64,000 nt of DNA from Bartonella sp. M0283 (GTDB taxonomy: Bacteria; Pseudomonadota; Alphaproteobacteria; Rhizobiales; Rhizobiaceae): NCBI RefSeq assembly GCF_016100455.1, contig NZ_JACFSK010000001.1, forward strand, positions 372,001-436,000, in the 5' to 3' direction. Each line of letters opens with the position of its first letter. The first letter of the stretch is position 1. Below are positions 49,855 to 57,820 of the stretch, piece by piece. A model generated the notes under the pieces. It worked only from the letters and a program-made list of their open reading frames with translations, was not told the DNA's origin and did not search any database. The translations under genes and the position numbers were made by a program.

Positions 49855-50064
49855 TTAAAGAGCTGAAAGATTGCCTGCAGCAGATTTGCCGGAACGACGG
49901 TCCTGCACAACTTCATAAGACACTTTCTGGCCTTCATTAAGACCGCTCATGCCTGAGCGTTCAACAGCTGAAATGTGTACAAAAACGTCTGCACCACCAT
50001 CATCAGGTTGAATGAAGCCGAAGCCTTTTGTTGTGTTGAACCACTTAACTGTTCCTGTAGCCAT
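49855..50064 (-). CDS. cspA: Cold-shock protein (CspA family), second copy
   Basis: A 69-aa cold-shock domain protein with [11 protein letters not shown] and [13 protein letters not shown] motifs. It differs from the 27.8-kb paralogue mainly in its C-terminal half, which ends in [11 protein letters not shown]. Acts as RNA chaperone. A terminator lies about 80 bases downstream, and a spacer of 308 bases lies upstream. Confidence 0.95.
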   Translation of the reverse strand: MATGTVKWFNTTKGFGFIQPDDGGADVFVHISAVERSGMSGLNEGQKVSYEVVQDRRSGKSAAGNLSAL

Positions 50065-50372
50065 AGGAAACTCCTGTAATAAGATATTATTGCATCAACA
50101 CGTCTTATGTTGATACTTGGGTAGATCGAAATTTAGAAAGGGGAGTTTCGTTAAATAGTGCTTGCTGCACGGTTAAGAAAGTCGCACAACCGAAAAATCG
50201 ATTGGCGCTTCATTAGACCCTCTCGAAAAAGAAAGCAAGTTGAATTAATATTAAATTTGAAAGCGTTGTCGCTTTTGCTATTTTGATTGCCGACACTATC
50301 TGGTGTATACAGGGGCAATCATTATTTTAATTGTCGTCAGAATGTCGCGATTATATGAGGGGATTTGAGTGA
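50065..50372. other. Divergent spacer csp / SbmA-YddA-like gene
   Basis: 308 bases with no coding sequence. It contains the csp leader and the promoter of the transporter gene. An AGGGG site lies 13 bases before the transporter ATG, farther than usual. Confidence 0.4.
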
Positions 50373-52322
50373 ATGGCCAAAAAAGGCAGCGATATAGACG
50401 ACAACATGCCTGATAATCCGGTTGATGCAGCGCCCGGTTCATTGCGCGAAGGCATTGTCAAAAATACCCGTTTTTCCCATCAGGCAAAAATTCTTTACAT
50501 TGCTTTCTGGCATTCGCATACGCGCAATACGTTGATTGCGACATTCCTTGGCATACTTGTGCTAATTATTCTGATTGGCCGCGGGCAATTGCAAATCAAT
50601 GAATGGACAAAGGATTTCTGGAACGCGATCAGCCGCAAAGATTTGCATGAATTTGTTTTCCAGCTTGGTGTGTTCTTTGTCATTGCCTCGGTGTTGTTGA
50701 TCTTCAACATTGTTCAGACTTTTTTGAACCAATATCTGAAAATGAAATTGCGTGAAGGCTTGACAGATGACCTTATCAGCCAATGGATGCAACCAAAACG
50801 CGCATTTCGTCTGACAATGGCTGGCGAAGTAGGTGTCAATCCTGACCAGAAACTTCATGAAGATGCCCGACATCTTGCCGAATCGACAGCCGATCTCGGC
50901 ATCAATCTGTTGCAGGCAAGCGTCACATTAATCATCTTCATTCCGACATTATGGGCAACAACGGCGGGCTTTGTTTTCAGCTTTTCCGGCTATAGTTTTC
51001 CGCTTCCCGGTTACATGATCTGGGCGGTGCTCCTTTATGTCGGGGCGGCATCATTCCTCACCTGGTTTGTTGCGCGTAATCTGGTGACGATCAATGCCAA
51101 CCGTTATGCACGTGAGGCAGATTTGCGTGCCGCTTTAATGCACACCAACCGCTCGATCGATTCGATCACCTTGATGGGGGCGGAGAAGGACGAGAAGCGC
51201 TATCTTGATGGCCGTGTGCAAAATGTTTTGAATGCCATTTGGCATATCGTTGTTGCAACGACCAAATTGACAGGCATCACCGCCGGTTATGGCTGGGTGT
51301 CAAACGTTGCTCCCTATATTATTGCCTCACCGATCTATTTTGGTGGCGGCATCGATCTTGGTGGTTTACAGGCGGCTGTTCAGGCTTTCAACCAGGCACA
51401 CCAGTCATTGCGCTGGTTTGTCGACAATTATGGCGCTTTGGCCGATTGGCGCGCAACGATGCTGCGTGTTGCAACATTCAGGCAGGCTGTTGTTCAAATG
51501 GACGGTGTCGATCGCCTGAAGGGCGAGCATATCACGGTTAAAACCAATGATTCCGATATTATGACCTTCGACAATCTGTTGATCCGCACAGCCAACGGTA
51601 AATTGACTTTGACACCGGAAAATCTGGCAATCAAACGCGGGCAAAACACGCTGATTTATGCGCCGCAAGATGTTGATAAAACCATTCTCTATCATGCTCT
51701 GGCCGGTTTGTGGCCGTGGGGGCAAGGCACAGTGGGACTACCCAATTCAGGCCTACCGAATTATATACCCGATGCACCTTATATTCCGCCCGGCACATTG
51801 CGCACGGTTCTTCTCTATCCGGCAACGGATAAAAATCCGACAGATGAAGAAATCGAACGCGCTCTCGAAATCACTGGTTTGAGTGATTATTTTTCCGCGC
51901 TTGATGAGGAAAACGTCGATTGGGAGAGACGTCTTAATGATGTTGAACGCCGTTCGATCGCTTTTGCACGCGTGCTTCTTACAGAACCCGAGTGGATCGT
52001 TGCCAATCAGGTGATGGATGGCATTGACGAAACTGTGCGCAAACGTATTGCCTCGGTTGTCTTCCAGCATTTGAAAAATACAACTTTTGTCTATATCAGC
52101 CGTCGCAATGACGAAAGCTATCTGTTCGACGTGATTGTGGAAGTAAAATTTGCGCCTTCCGAACAGGCTTTGTCAAAGAGTGAAAAGGAAACACCAAAAA
52201 GTGAGCCGGCCGATAGCATGCCACAAGCCCAAACAATAGATGCTGAAACAACGGGCAGTGAGTCCCCAAAGGCTCCAGAAACGTCACCTGCAAACGACAC
52301 ACATGAAGAGCCCAAAAAATAG
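50373..52322 (+). CDS. SbmA/BacA-YddA family transporter with a degenerate ATPase domain
   Basis: A 649-aa protein. The N-terminal two thirds is the SbmA/BacA (YddA, ABC_membrane_2) transmembrane domain, with the INEWTKDFWNAI, FQLGVFFVI and REGLTDDLISQWM segments and about six helices up to residue 340. The C-terminal part (about 395-600) is homologous to an ABC ATPase: ALAGLWPWG is kept right after Walker A. However, Walker A reads APQDVDKT (430-437), the signature LNDVERRS (521-528), the Walker B region WIVANQVMDGID (541-552), and the His switch region YISRRND. No catalytic motif survives. The frame is intact, and a Ser/Glu/Pro tail follows. Family members import peptides, vitamin B12 or very-long-chain lipids. 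Confidence 0.88.
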   Translation: MAKKGSDIDDNMPDNPVDAAPGSLREGIVKNTRFSHQAKILYIAFWHSHTRNTLIATFLGILVLIILIGRGQLQINEWTKDFWNAISRKDLHEFVFQLGVFFVIASVLLIFNIVQTFLNQYLKMKLREGLTDDLISQWMQPKRAFRLTMAGEVGVNPDQKLHEDARHLAESTADLGINLLQASVTLIIFIPTLWATTAGFVFSFSGYSFPLPGYMIWAVLLYVGAASFLTWFVARNLVTINANRYAREADLRAALMHTNRSIDSITLMGAEKDEKRYLDGRVQNVLNAIWHIVVATTKLTGITAGYGWVSNVAPYIIASPIYFGGGIDLGGLQAAVQAFNQAHQSLRWFVDNYGALADWRATMLRVATFRQAVVQMDGVDRLKGEHITVKTNDSDIMTFDNLLIRTANGKLTLTPENLAIKRGQNTLIYAPQDVDKTILYHALAGLWPWGQGTVGLPNSGLPNYIPDAPYIPPGTLRTVLLYPATDKNPTDEEIERALEITGLSDYFSALDEENVDWERRLNDVERRSIAFARVLLTEPEWIVANQVMDGIDETVRKRIASVVFQHLKNTTFVYISRRNDESYLFDVIVEVKFAPSEQALSKSEKETPKSEPADSMPQAQTIDAETTGSESPKAPETSPANDTHEEPKK

Positions 52323-53179
52323 GCTTGAAGAATTCCTTTGGCTTCCCCGCTAAAAAGAAGCAAGTTGCTGTGATCAGCAAAACGCACAAATGACTTCTTT
52401 CTTTTCGGGCGTTGTTTTATGTGCGGTGGATTTTTGTGACCGACAAGCTTTTATGATTAGTGATTTTGGACAGCGGTTTTAAGCAGAGCCAATTTCTTTC
52501 GTCGAAGATCAACCTCTCCAGTTCCAAGAAAAATAACGTAGCGGTAAGATTGCAGCAATTCGCGTTCGAAAACGGCTTTTGAAAAAAGCTTTCAATGAAA
52601 TTTCCTCCAAAAAAGATTCGCACTCCAAAGATATTTTTGAAAGAAAAATGCCTTTAGCGTTTCATAAATTCTCGAGGTTTTAAGGCCGCGCTGGTCGGTT
52701 TTCAGGAACCGCAAACAAACATGAAAAAGAGGAAGATGCAAAACTCCGCTCGGACAAGATGCATTTTAAAAGTTCATACAAATAGAATCAAAACCGGATG
52801 CACTTCAAATACGTGTTCTTAAAAATTGCCACAGGCTTTAAAACCGGTTTTGTCAGAAACACTTTTGTTTTTTTTAAATTACAAAGAGCTCCATAGCCCA
52901 AGTTTTTCCATGAGAACTGTCGGAAAAGGAATAGAGGCCAAAGAGCACAAAACGGAACAGGTTTCAAATAAGGCGCGGGGAATAACGAGAGCGAAAACTT
53001 TTCGATGGGCAGCATTTTCCCGAACTACACTATGGGTCTTGACTTACACTATAAATCTTGAAGAGCTTGATAAATCATGCGCAGCGTTAAGGAAGTCGGC
53101 TTTCGGGAAAAGAGGAGGGGGGGCGGCAAGCGGAGTTTTTGAAGTGCCGTATAATACCCGTGATTTCCGGTTTTAAAAC
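52323..53179. other. Spacer between the transporter and ftrD (convergent)
   Basis: 857 bases between convergent genes. Frames present are short and without family features. No clear T-run terminator was found for either gene. Possibly remnant DNA. Confidence 0.4.
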
Positions 53180-54556
53180 TTACCAGCCCCAGAACATCAG
53201 CCACCAGGCGTAGACAATTGGAACGCAACAAAGAGCAAAAAGAGCGAAGCTAACTAATTTGCGGATGAGGCTTGCAGGTGTTCTTTGCAGGATTCTTGCC
53301 CCAAGATAAAGGCTCCAGAGCGCGGTTAAAGCAAGAATAAAGGCACGGGCATATGGCAACCACCAGAAGGTCACGCCATCATACATCAAAAGTTTGATTG
53401 TCGTTGCAGTAAGCCCCAGAAACAGGCCCGCTGCTGCCAGTGGCAAAAACGCTTGTGCCAAATGATGATAGAGTGTTGACGAACGCATAAGCGCGGCAAT
53501 AGCCCACAGCATGAGCGTTAAAAAAGTGCCAAAAAGCACACCGCTTCCCAGAATGTAACTTGCGACACAAAAGCCGTCTACCCAGTTGAAACTGTCATTA
53601 TTGGCGGGGTGGTTTGTCAAAATCCACCACGGAGCTGTCGGGTCGAGCGGCCAGAAAATATTATGATCGACAAGCCATTCTGCAATTCTCTGTTTAAAGG
53701 TCACAAACCACGGGCTTACAGTCCATGTGAAGGCCCCGATGGCAACGCCGATCATGCCGAAAAGGAGTAGCCTTGTTTCCCACGGATTGGCGTTTTTGTC
53801 TTCTCCGTAAACGACAACTTCTTCCATAACCGAGCGTGGTTTTAGAGCCACAGCATCGCGGAATCCGGCACAGCGCGCGCACATATGGCAGGCATTGACA
53901 CCATGAAGCTGATGAATATTAATCATTGGCGGGCAATTGGGGTTTTCCTGACGGGCTCCACAATAATGCGCCCATTTTTCCTGATCAGTCTTGAACGAAA
54001 TAGGGGCAAGGCGGGAAAGCAGGTTGAAAACGCCATTAACGGGGCAAAGATAACGGCACCAGACACGCGTACCCTTACCGAAAAAGAAGCCGATGACCAT
54101 TGCTGCCAGTGTCGAGCCGCCCAAAATGAGAAGTGCCGCTTCTGCATAATCATAAACGCTGATCAACTGCCCATAAAGCGTTGTCAGAATAAAGGCGACT
54201 GTTGGCCAGCCCCGCCATTTGAGCCAGCGCGGAATAGTTTTGTTACGCCCAACAGTGCGGCTGGTATATTCGGCCAATGCACCTTCGGGGCAGAAAACGC
54301 CGCACCAGATACGGCCTATAAACAGCATAGAAAGAATGACAAAGGGCCACCAGATTCCCCAAAATACGAATTGGGCAAAAAGCACCAGATTGCCAAGAAT
54401 ATGTTCCTGCCGTGGCGGCAGTGGTAGAAATGATGGCACGATCAGGAGAAACAGGTAAATGGCAACAACACACCACTGAATCGTCTGGATCACTGTTCTA
54501 TGGCGTTGCATGACAGTGCCCAGATTATAGACGGCAGTGGTGATGATATGAGACAT
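53180..54556 (-). CDS. ftrD: Ferrous iron import polyferredoxin, FtrD type (4Fe-4S membrane protein)
   Basis: A 458-aa NapH-like membrane protein with several helices and multiple cysteine clusters: CGVFCPEGALAE, CRYLCPVNGVFN, and the pair NCPPM and ACHMCARCAGF. In FtrABCD systems FtrD accepts or supplies electrons for iron oxidation and transport across the inner membrane. Last gene of ftrABCD, starting 22 bases after the ftrC stop. Confidence 0.9.
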   Translation of the reverse strand: MSHIITTAVYNLGTVMQRHRTVIQTIQWCVVAIYLFLLIVPSFLPLPPRQEHILGNLVLFAQFVFWGIWWPFVILSMLFIGRIWCGVFCPEGALAEYTSRTVGRNKTIPRWLKWRGWPTVAFILTTLYGQLISVYDYAEAALLILGGSTLAAMVIGFFFGKGTRVWCRYLCPVNGVFNLLSRLAPISFKTDQEKWAHYCGARQENPNCPPMINIHQLHGVNACHMCARCAGFRDAVALKPRSVMEEVVVYGEDKNANPWETRLLLFGMIGVAIGAFTWTVSPWFVTFKQRIAEWLVDHNIFWPLDPTAPWWILTNHPANNDSFNWVDGFCVASYILGSGVLFGTFLTLMLWAIAALMRSSTLYHHLAQAFLPLAAAGLFLGLTATTIKLLMYDGVTFWWLPYARAFILALTALWSLYLGARILQRTPASLIRKLVSFALFALCCVPIVYAWWLMFWGW

Positions 54557-54578
54557 GGTTTTTTTAGAAAAATTGGTT

Positions 54579-55430
54579 TCAGGTAACTTTCAATGGCGGA
54601 CGAATCGCCGTTTTGGCAGGCTTCCTGTTACAAAGAACAATGGCTGTAATCCAGTAAACTGCCAACACAACAACTTGCATCAAAGACGGTTCCGCATGGT
54701 AGCCTGTAAGGCCAGTCAATGTGCTGTTATCGGGAATAAGCCAGCTTGTGCTCCATAGCGGATCATCCATAAAGCTGTATAGCCATTCGGGTAAATCATA
54801 AGCCGAAATCTGGGCTGCCGCTTTGTCAAAGGCAGTAATCAACAAACCGCCACCGATGAGTAGAAGAACAAATTCACTTCCCAGAAAGAACCATCTCCAC
54901 GGAATGATTTTGGAAAATTTCTGCAACAACCAGAAAGTGAATAGTGCCAGAATAAAGCCGAGCACACCCCCCAGAATGAACATGCCGAGCGACGCACCAT
55001 TTTGTTGGGCTCCGACACCGGCAAGAAACACCACTGTTTCAGAGCCTTCGCGGGCAACGGCAATCATGGCAAGAAGCATAATGCCAAAACCACCGGAAGT
55101 TTGCAGGCTTTCGGCTGCTTCACGTTCCAATGTATGTTTCATCGAAGCACCGTGGTGATGCATCCAGACAATCATTTGCATAATGAGAAGGGCAGCAACC
55201 GCCATCATCGCGGTGAAGAACCATTCCCCGCCGGGACCGGCAAACCATGTGCCCGCAACGTAGAAGAGAACGGCAAGAAGACCGGCAAGAACCAGCCCCA
55301 AAGCTGTTCCCGTCCACAACCGGTTTTTAAGGGTTAAAAGATTTTCGCGCCGCAACCACGTATAAAGGATGCCAATAACGAGCAGCGCTTCAATACTTTC
55401 ACGCCAGACGATGAAAAGAGGTGCACCCAT
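54579..55430 (-). CDS. ftrC: Iron permease of the FTR1 family
   Basis: A 283-aa FTR1/EfeU-type permease with seven hydrophobic segments and two REXXE iron-binding motifs: R10-E-S-I-E14 in the first helix and REGSE near residue 127. It moves ferric iron produced from ferrous iron at the membrane. Third gene of the operon, starting 11 bases after ftrB. Confidence 0.94.
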   Translation of the reverse strand: MGAPLFIVWRESIEALLVIGILYTWLRRENLLTLKNRLWTGTALGLVLAGLLAVLFYVAGTWFAGPGGEWFFTAMMAVAALLIMQMIVWMHHHGASMKHTLEREAAESLQTSGGFGIMLLAMIAVAREGSETVVFLAGVGAQQNGASLGMFILGGVLGFILALFTFWLLQKFSKIIPWRWFFLGSEFVLLLIGGGLLITAFDKAAAQISAYDLPEWLYSFMDDPLWSTSWLIPDNSTLTGLTGYHAEPSLMQVVVLAVYWITAIVLCNRKPAKTAIRPPLKVT

Positions 55431-55441
55431 TTTCTGCTCTC

Positions 55442-55765
55442 CTATTTTACGTTAATGTCGAAACCGGCCATATCCATGTGAAATTCGTCAACAAAATGGT
55501 AGCTGCCGGGTTTGAGCGGATGAATGACGACAAATGATTCCACCCCTGCACCTAAAACTTTTTCAACCCGCATAGACAGGTTTTCAAATTCAGCCGGCCC
55601 CGAACCGATATTTTTAACCGAGATTTTGAAGCGTTGTCCCGCCGGAACTTCAATTGATTGCGGTTCAAACACGCCATCCTTGATGGTTACATTATAAAGT
55701 GAAAGTTCGTCGGCTCCGGCAAAGAGGGGAAACAGACAAAACAGCAAAACCAATATTGCGCGCAT
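55442..55765 (-). CDS. ftrB: Periplasmic cupredoxin-like protein of the Ftr system
   Basis: A 107-aa exported protein: signal peptide to about residue 18 (FCLFPLFAGA) and a cupredoxin_1 domain (VTIKDGVFEPQSIEVPAGQRFKI onward). In the Ftr model it is a copper protein that oxidises ferrous iron before FtrC transport; the C-terminal FHMDMAGFDI supplies likely ligands, though the full type 1 set is not obvious. ATG 55765 preferred to TTG 55786. Confidence 0.88.
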   Translation of the reverse strand: MRAILVLLFCLFPLFAGADELSLYNVTIKDGVFEPQSIEVPAGQRFKISVKNIGSGPAEFENLSMRVEKVLGAGVESFVVIHPLKPGSYHFVDEFHMDMAGFDINVK

Positions 55766-55955
55766 AATAAAACCCTTTTTAACCAAAGAGAGCTTTCCGG
55801 AATGAATGTTTTACGTTCAAGAAAACCAAATGATCCCCGCCAAAAAGCAAGACCGGCTGTGGAGGTCACAACGGCCGGTCTGCTCAGAGGGCTTACTTCT
55901 AGTGGTGGATGATCGAAAGTAAACCCCGACTTTACAAACAGGCCTCGATCTTTGG

Positions 55956-56014
55956 GGATAAGTTTGACTGGAAACTTATCCCGAAACTGTTTCCGGCAGA
56001 ACTGAACTGCCGGT
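55956..56014 (-). other. Two perfect stem-loops between ftrA and ftrB
   Basis: Stem 1: GGGATAAGTTT / AAACTTATCCC (55956-55966 and 55973-55983, 6-base loop). Stem 2: CCGGCAG / CTGCCGG (55994-56000 and 56008-56014, 7-base loop). No T-run follows on the minus strand, so they look like mRNA-processing or 3'-stabilising structures behind ftrA. Confidence 0.75.
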
Positions 56015-56022
56015 CATAACAA

Positions 56023-56556
56023 TCAATAGCCACCCTTTTTGCCGGTGCCGGCATAGGTGAAGTCATATTCGACAACGCATTTGTCAAACCACGGGCCAAC
56101 GCCGGTTTCCTTATCGACATGGCGGCCGAACATTGATTCTTTTGAAGGTGGCAAAATGGTGTATTTCAGGTGATATTTGCCCGCACCATCAAGCTTGATA
56201 TTTTCGCCATAATGCGGGCCATCATTGGCTACCATAGGATGGAAATGACCGCTCAAAGGCTCTTTTGCGCCTTCCTTGGTCAATTCATAAGAAACTTGCA
56301 AATAAGGTGCCCATGCGCCTTCCGGAAGACCGTTTTTATTGTCTTCGGTCGCATGAATATCCGCTTCCAGATGGATGTCGGACTTCGCAGCCGCGAGCAT
56401 AATGCCTTCCGGTTCCATTTCAATCGGTTGCAGGTAGACAGCCGCAATTTCCAAACCGCCACAATGCTGTGGCTCGCCAATCGGGTATTCCACAGCCAGA
56501 GCCGGTGTTGCAAATAGTGTGCAGGAAGCAGCCAAAATTAGTTTGTTTAAACGCAT
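56023..56556 (-). CDS. ftrA: Periplasmic iron-binding protein FtrA (P19/Tpd family)
   Basis: A 177-aa exported protein of the P19 (Tpd) family: signal peptide (cleavage after PALA, residue 21), then conserved metal-site segments YPIGEPQHCGGLEIAAVYL, DIHLEADIHATEDN, and SGHFHPMVANDGPHYG, whose Glu, Met and His residues bind copper and iron. It captures ferrous iron for FtrB/FtrC. ATG 56556 with a GAGGG site. First gene of ftrABCD; an iron-responsive element lies 24 bases upstream. Confidence 0.93.
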   Translation of the reverse strand: MRLNKLILAASCTLFATPALAVEYPIGEPQHCGGLEIAAVYLQPIEMEPEGIMLAAAKSDIHLEADIHATEDNKNGLPEGAWAPYLQVSYELTKEGAKEPLSGHFHPMVANDGPHYGENIKLDGAGKYHLKYTILPPSKESMFGRHVDKETGVGPWFDKCVVEYDFTYAGTGKKGGY

Positions 56557-56579
56557 GATATATCCCTCAAAATAAAACA

Positions 56580-56594
56580 TGACTATATATATCA
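56580..56594 (-). promoter_or_regulatory. Iron-responsive operator (RirA-type IRO box) before ftrA
   Basis: TGA-CTATATATA-TCA matches the TGA-N9-TCA consensus described for the rhizobial iron regulator RirA, and is itself nearly palindromic. Position just upstream of the ftrA ribosome-binding site fits repression under iron sufficiency. Confidence 0.65.
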
Positions 56595-57089
56595 TCTTTT
56601 ATCAAAAGCGCAAATTTAAAATTTACCAAAATTATCAAGTTCATTTACAAAACTTATAAAAGCGGCCGGATTTTGCATTTGTTTATTGAAAACGAACAAT
56701 TGAGTTCACAATATATAATTGGATATTAGACGGCAAAGAAATAGTAAAAAAATAAAAAATATACTATTAATTATATGATAATCATGAGACGATTATTCAA
56801 TATAATAATGAGTTTAATTTTATTTCATAGTGAAACAAAATAATTTATTTAAATTCACTGGGTCATTTTTTTATTTTTTAAATTTTAAATTTATCCGAAA
56901 AATTAAAAAATATTGAATCAATGGAACATAAAACGTGACAATGCCGATCATGAGGCACGCTATTTTGAGCGAGGCGGGCATATTCAAGGCAAGATTATGA
57001 CAGCATGAGACAAGCCGGGTAGGATCCAGTCAAAAGGGATTTCAAAAGAAGCAGAAGTGGTACTTCTTCTGTGAAGTGAAGTGGAAATT
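56595..57089. other. AT-rich spacer upstream of ftrABCD
   Basis: 56595-56930 is extremely AT-rich and non-coding; it should contain the ftr promoter. 56940-57089 has higher GC without a gene. Confidence 0.45.
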
Positions 57090-57197
57090 ATCGGAACATT
57101 GAAAGCGCCCGGCAGAAGGAAACTAATCGGCACAATGAAAGCGACCGGCACGTGGTAACTAATCGGCACATAGAAAGTGATGAGCGGCAAAAGTGAT
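57090..57197. repeat. 36-bp (2 x 18) degenerate tandem repeat
   Basis: Three contiguous units starting at 57090, 57126 and 57162; the first two align over 36 bases with a few changes, and each splits into two related 18-base halves (ATCGGCACAATGAAAGCG-like and CCGGCACGTGGTAACTA-like). Contiguous without spacers. Confidence 0.75.
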
Positions 57198-57546
57198 AGG
57201 TAGAGAAATGTGATGAGCTGCACTTTCCTGCATTTCCACTTTTCTGCATTTCATGATGCGGAAGGTTAAGATCGGATAATAAAAGAGTTGTTCAGAAATG
57301 AGCGAAAAAAGGTTGAAAGCTATTTGTTGCAAGAATCGGAATTGCACTAATGATTGGCGGGGAGGGATAGTATGTATTTCCGCGGTTCAGCCATTCCTTG
57401 TTACTCCTTGGGCGTAAAGCAATATGGTTTGAAAATGATAAAATATCGCACGATCAATGATATGGTGGAATAAGATCTTCTATGGGGCAGAATAAGCCGA
57501 ATAAAAATGCCCATGCTTCAAATCCGAGCAATATTCCGGTTCTAAC

Positions 57547-57760
57547 GGCTTGAAGGCGAGCGCTGAGAGCCGATGGATAGAGAACCCAACCGAGAAGTAT
57601 TTTTACGCCGTTCCAGTTAAAACTGGCGAAGTAGGACCATGGCTTGAAAGTAAGTGTTGAGAGCCGATGGATAGAGAAGCCCGATCGAGAAGCGTTTTCA
57701 TGCTGTGGCAGTCAAACCGGTTAGGTCTTCCCGGGCTTAATGGTTTGAAGGCAAGGACGT
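57547..57760. repeat. About 94-bp imperfect tandem repeat
   Basis: The motif GGCTTGAAGG...GAGAGCCGATGGATAGAGAA begins at 57547 and again at 57641 (period 94), with a shorter third start at 57742. The shared core GAGAGCCGATGGATAGAGAA is exact in the first two. Confidence 0.75.
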
Positions 57761-57782
57761 GAGCTGGGCAGGGAATAAATAA

Positions 57783-57813
57783 GCCCACGGCAAGTTATGC
57801 TTTAGCCGTGGGC
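57783..57813 (-). terminator. Intrinsic terminator of carB
   Basis: Perfect 9-bp stem GCCCACGGC / GCCGTGGGC eight bases past the carB stop, followed on the minus strand by TTATTTATT. Confidence 0.8.
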
Positions 57814-57820
57814 GAGAAAG

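Noticed and set aside
57090..57197. 36-bp repeats considered as a CRISPR array
   Set aside because: Units are contiguous without unique spacers, and no cas genes are present.
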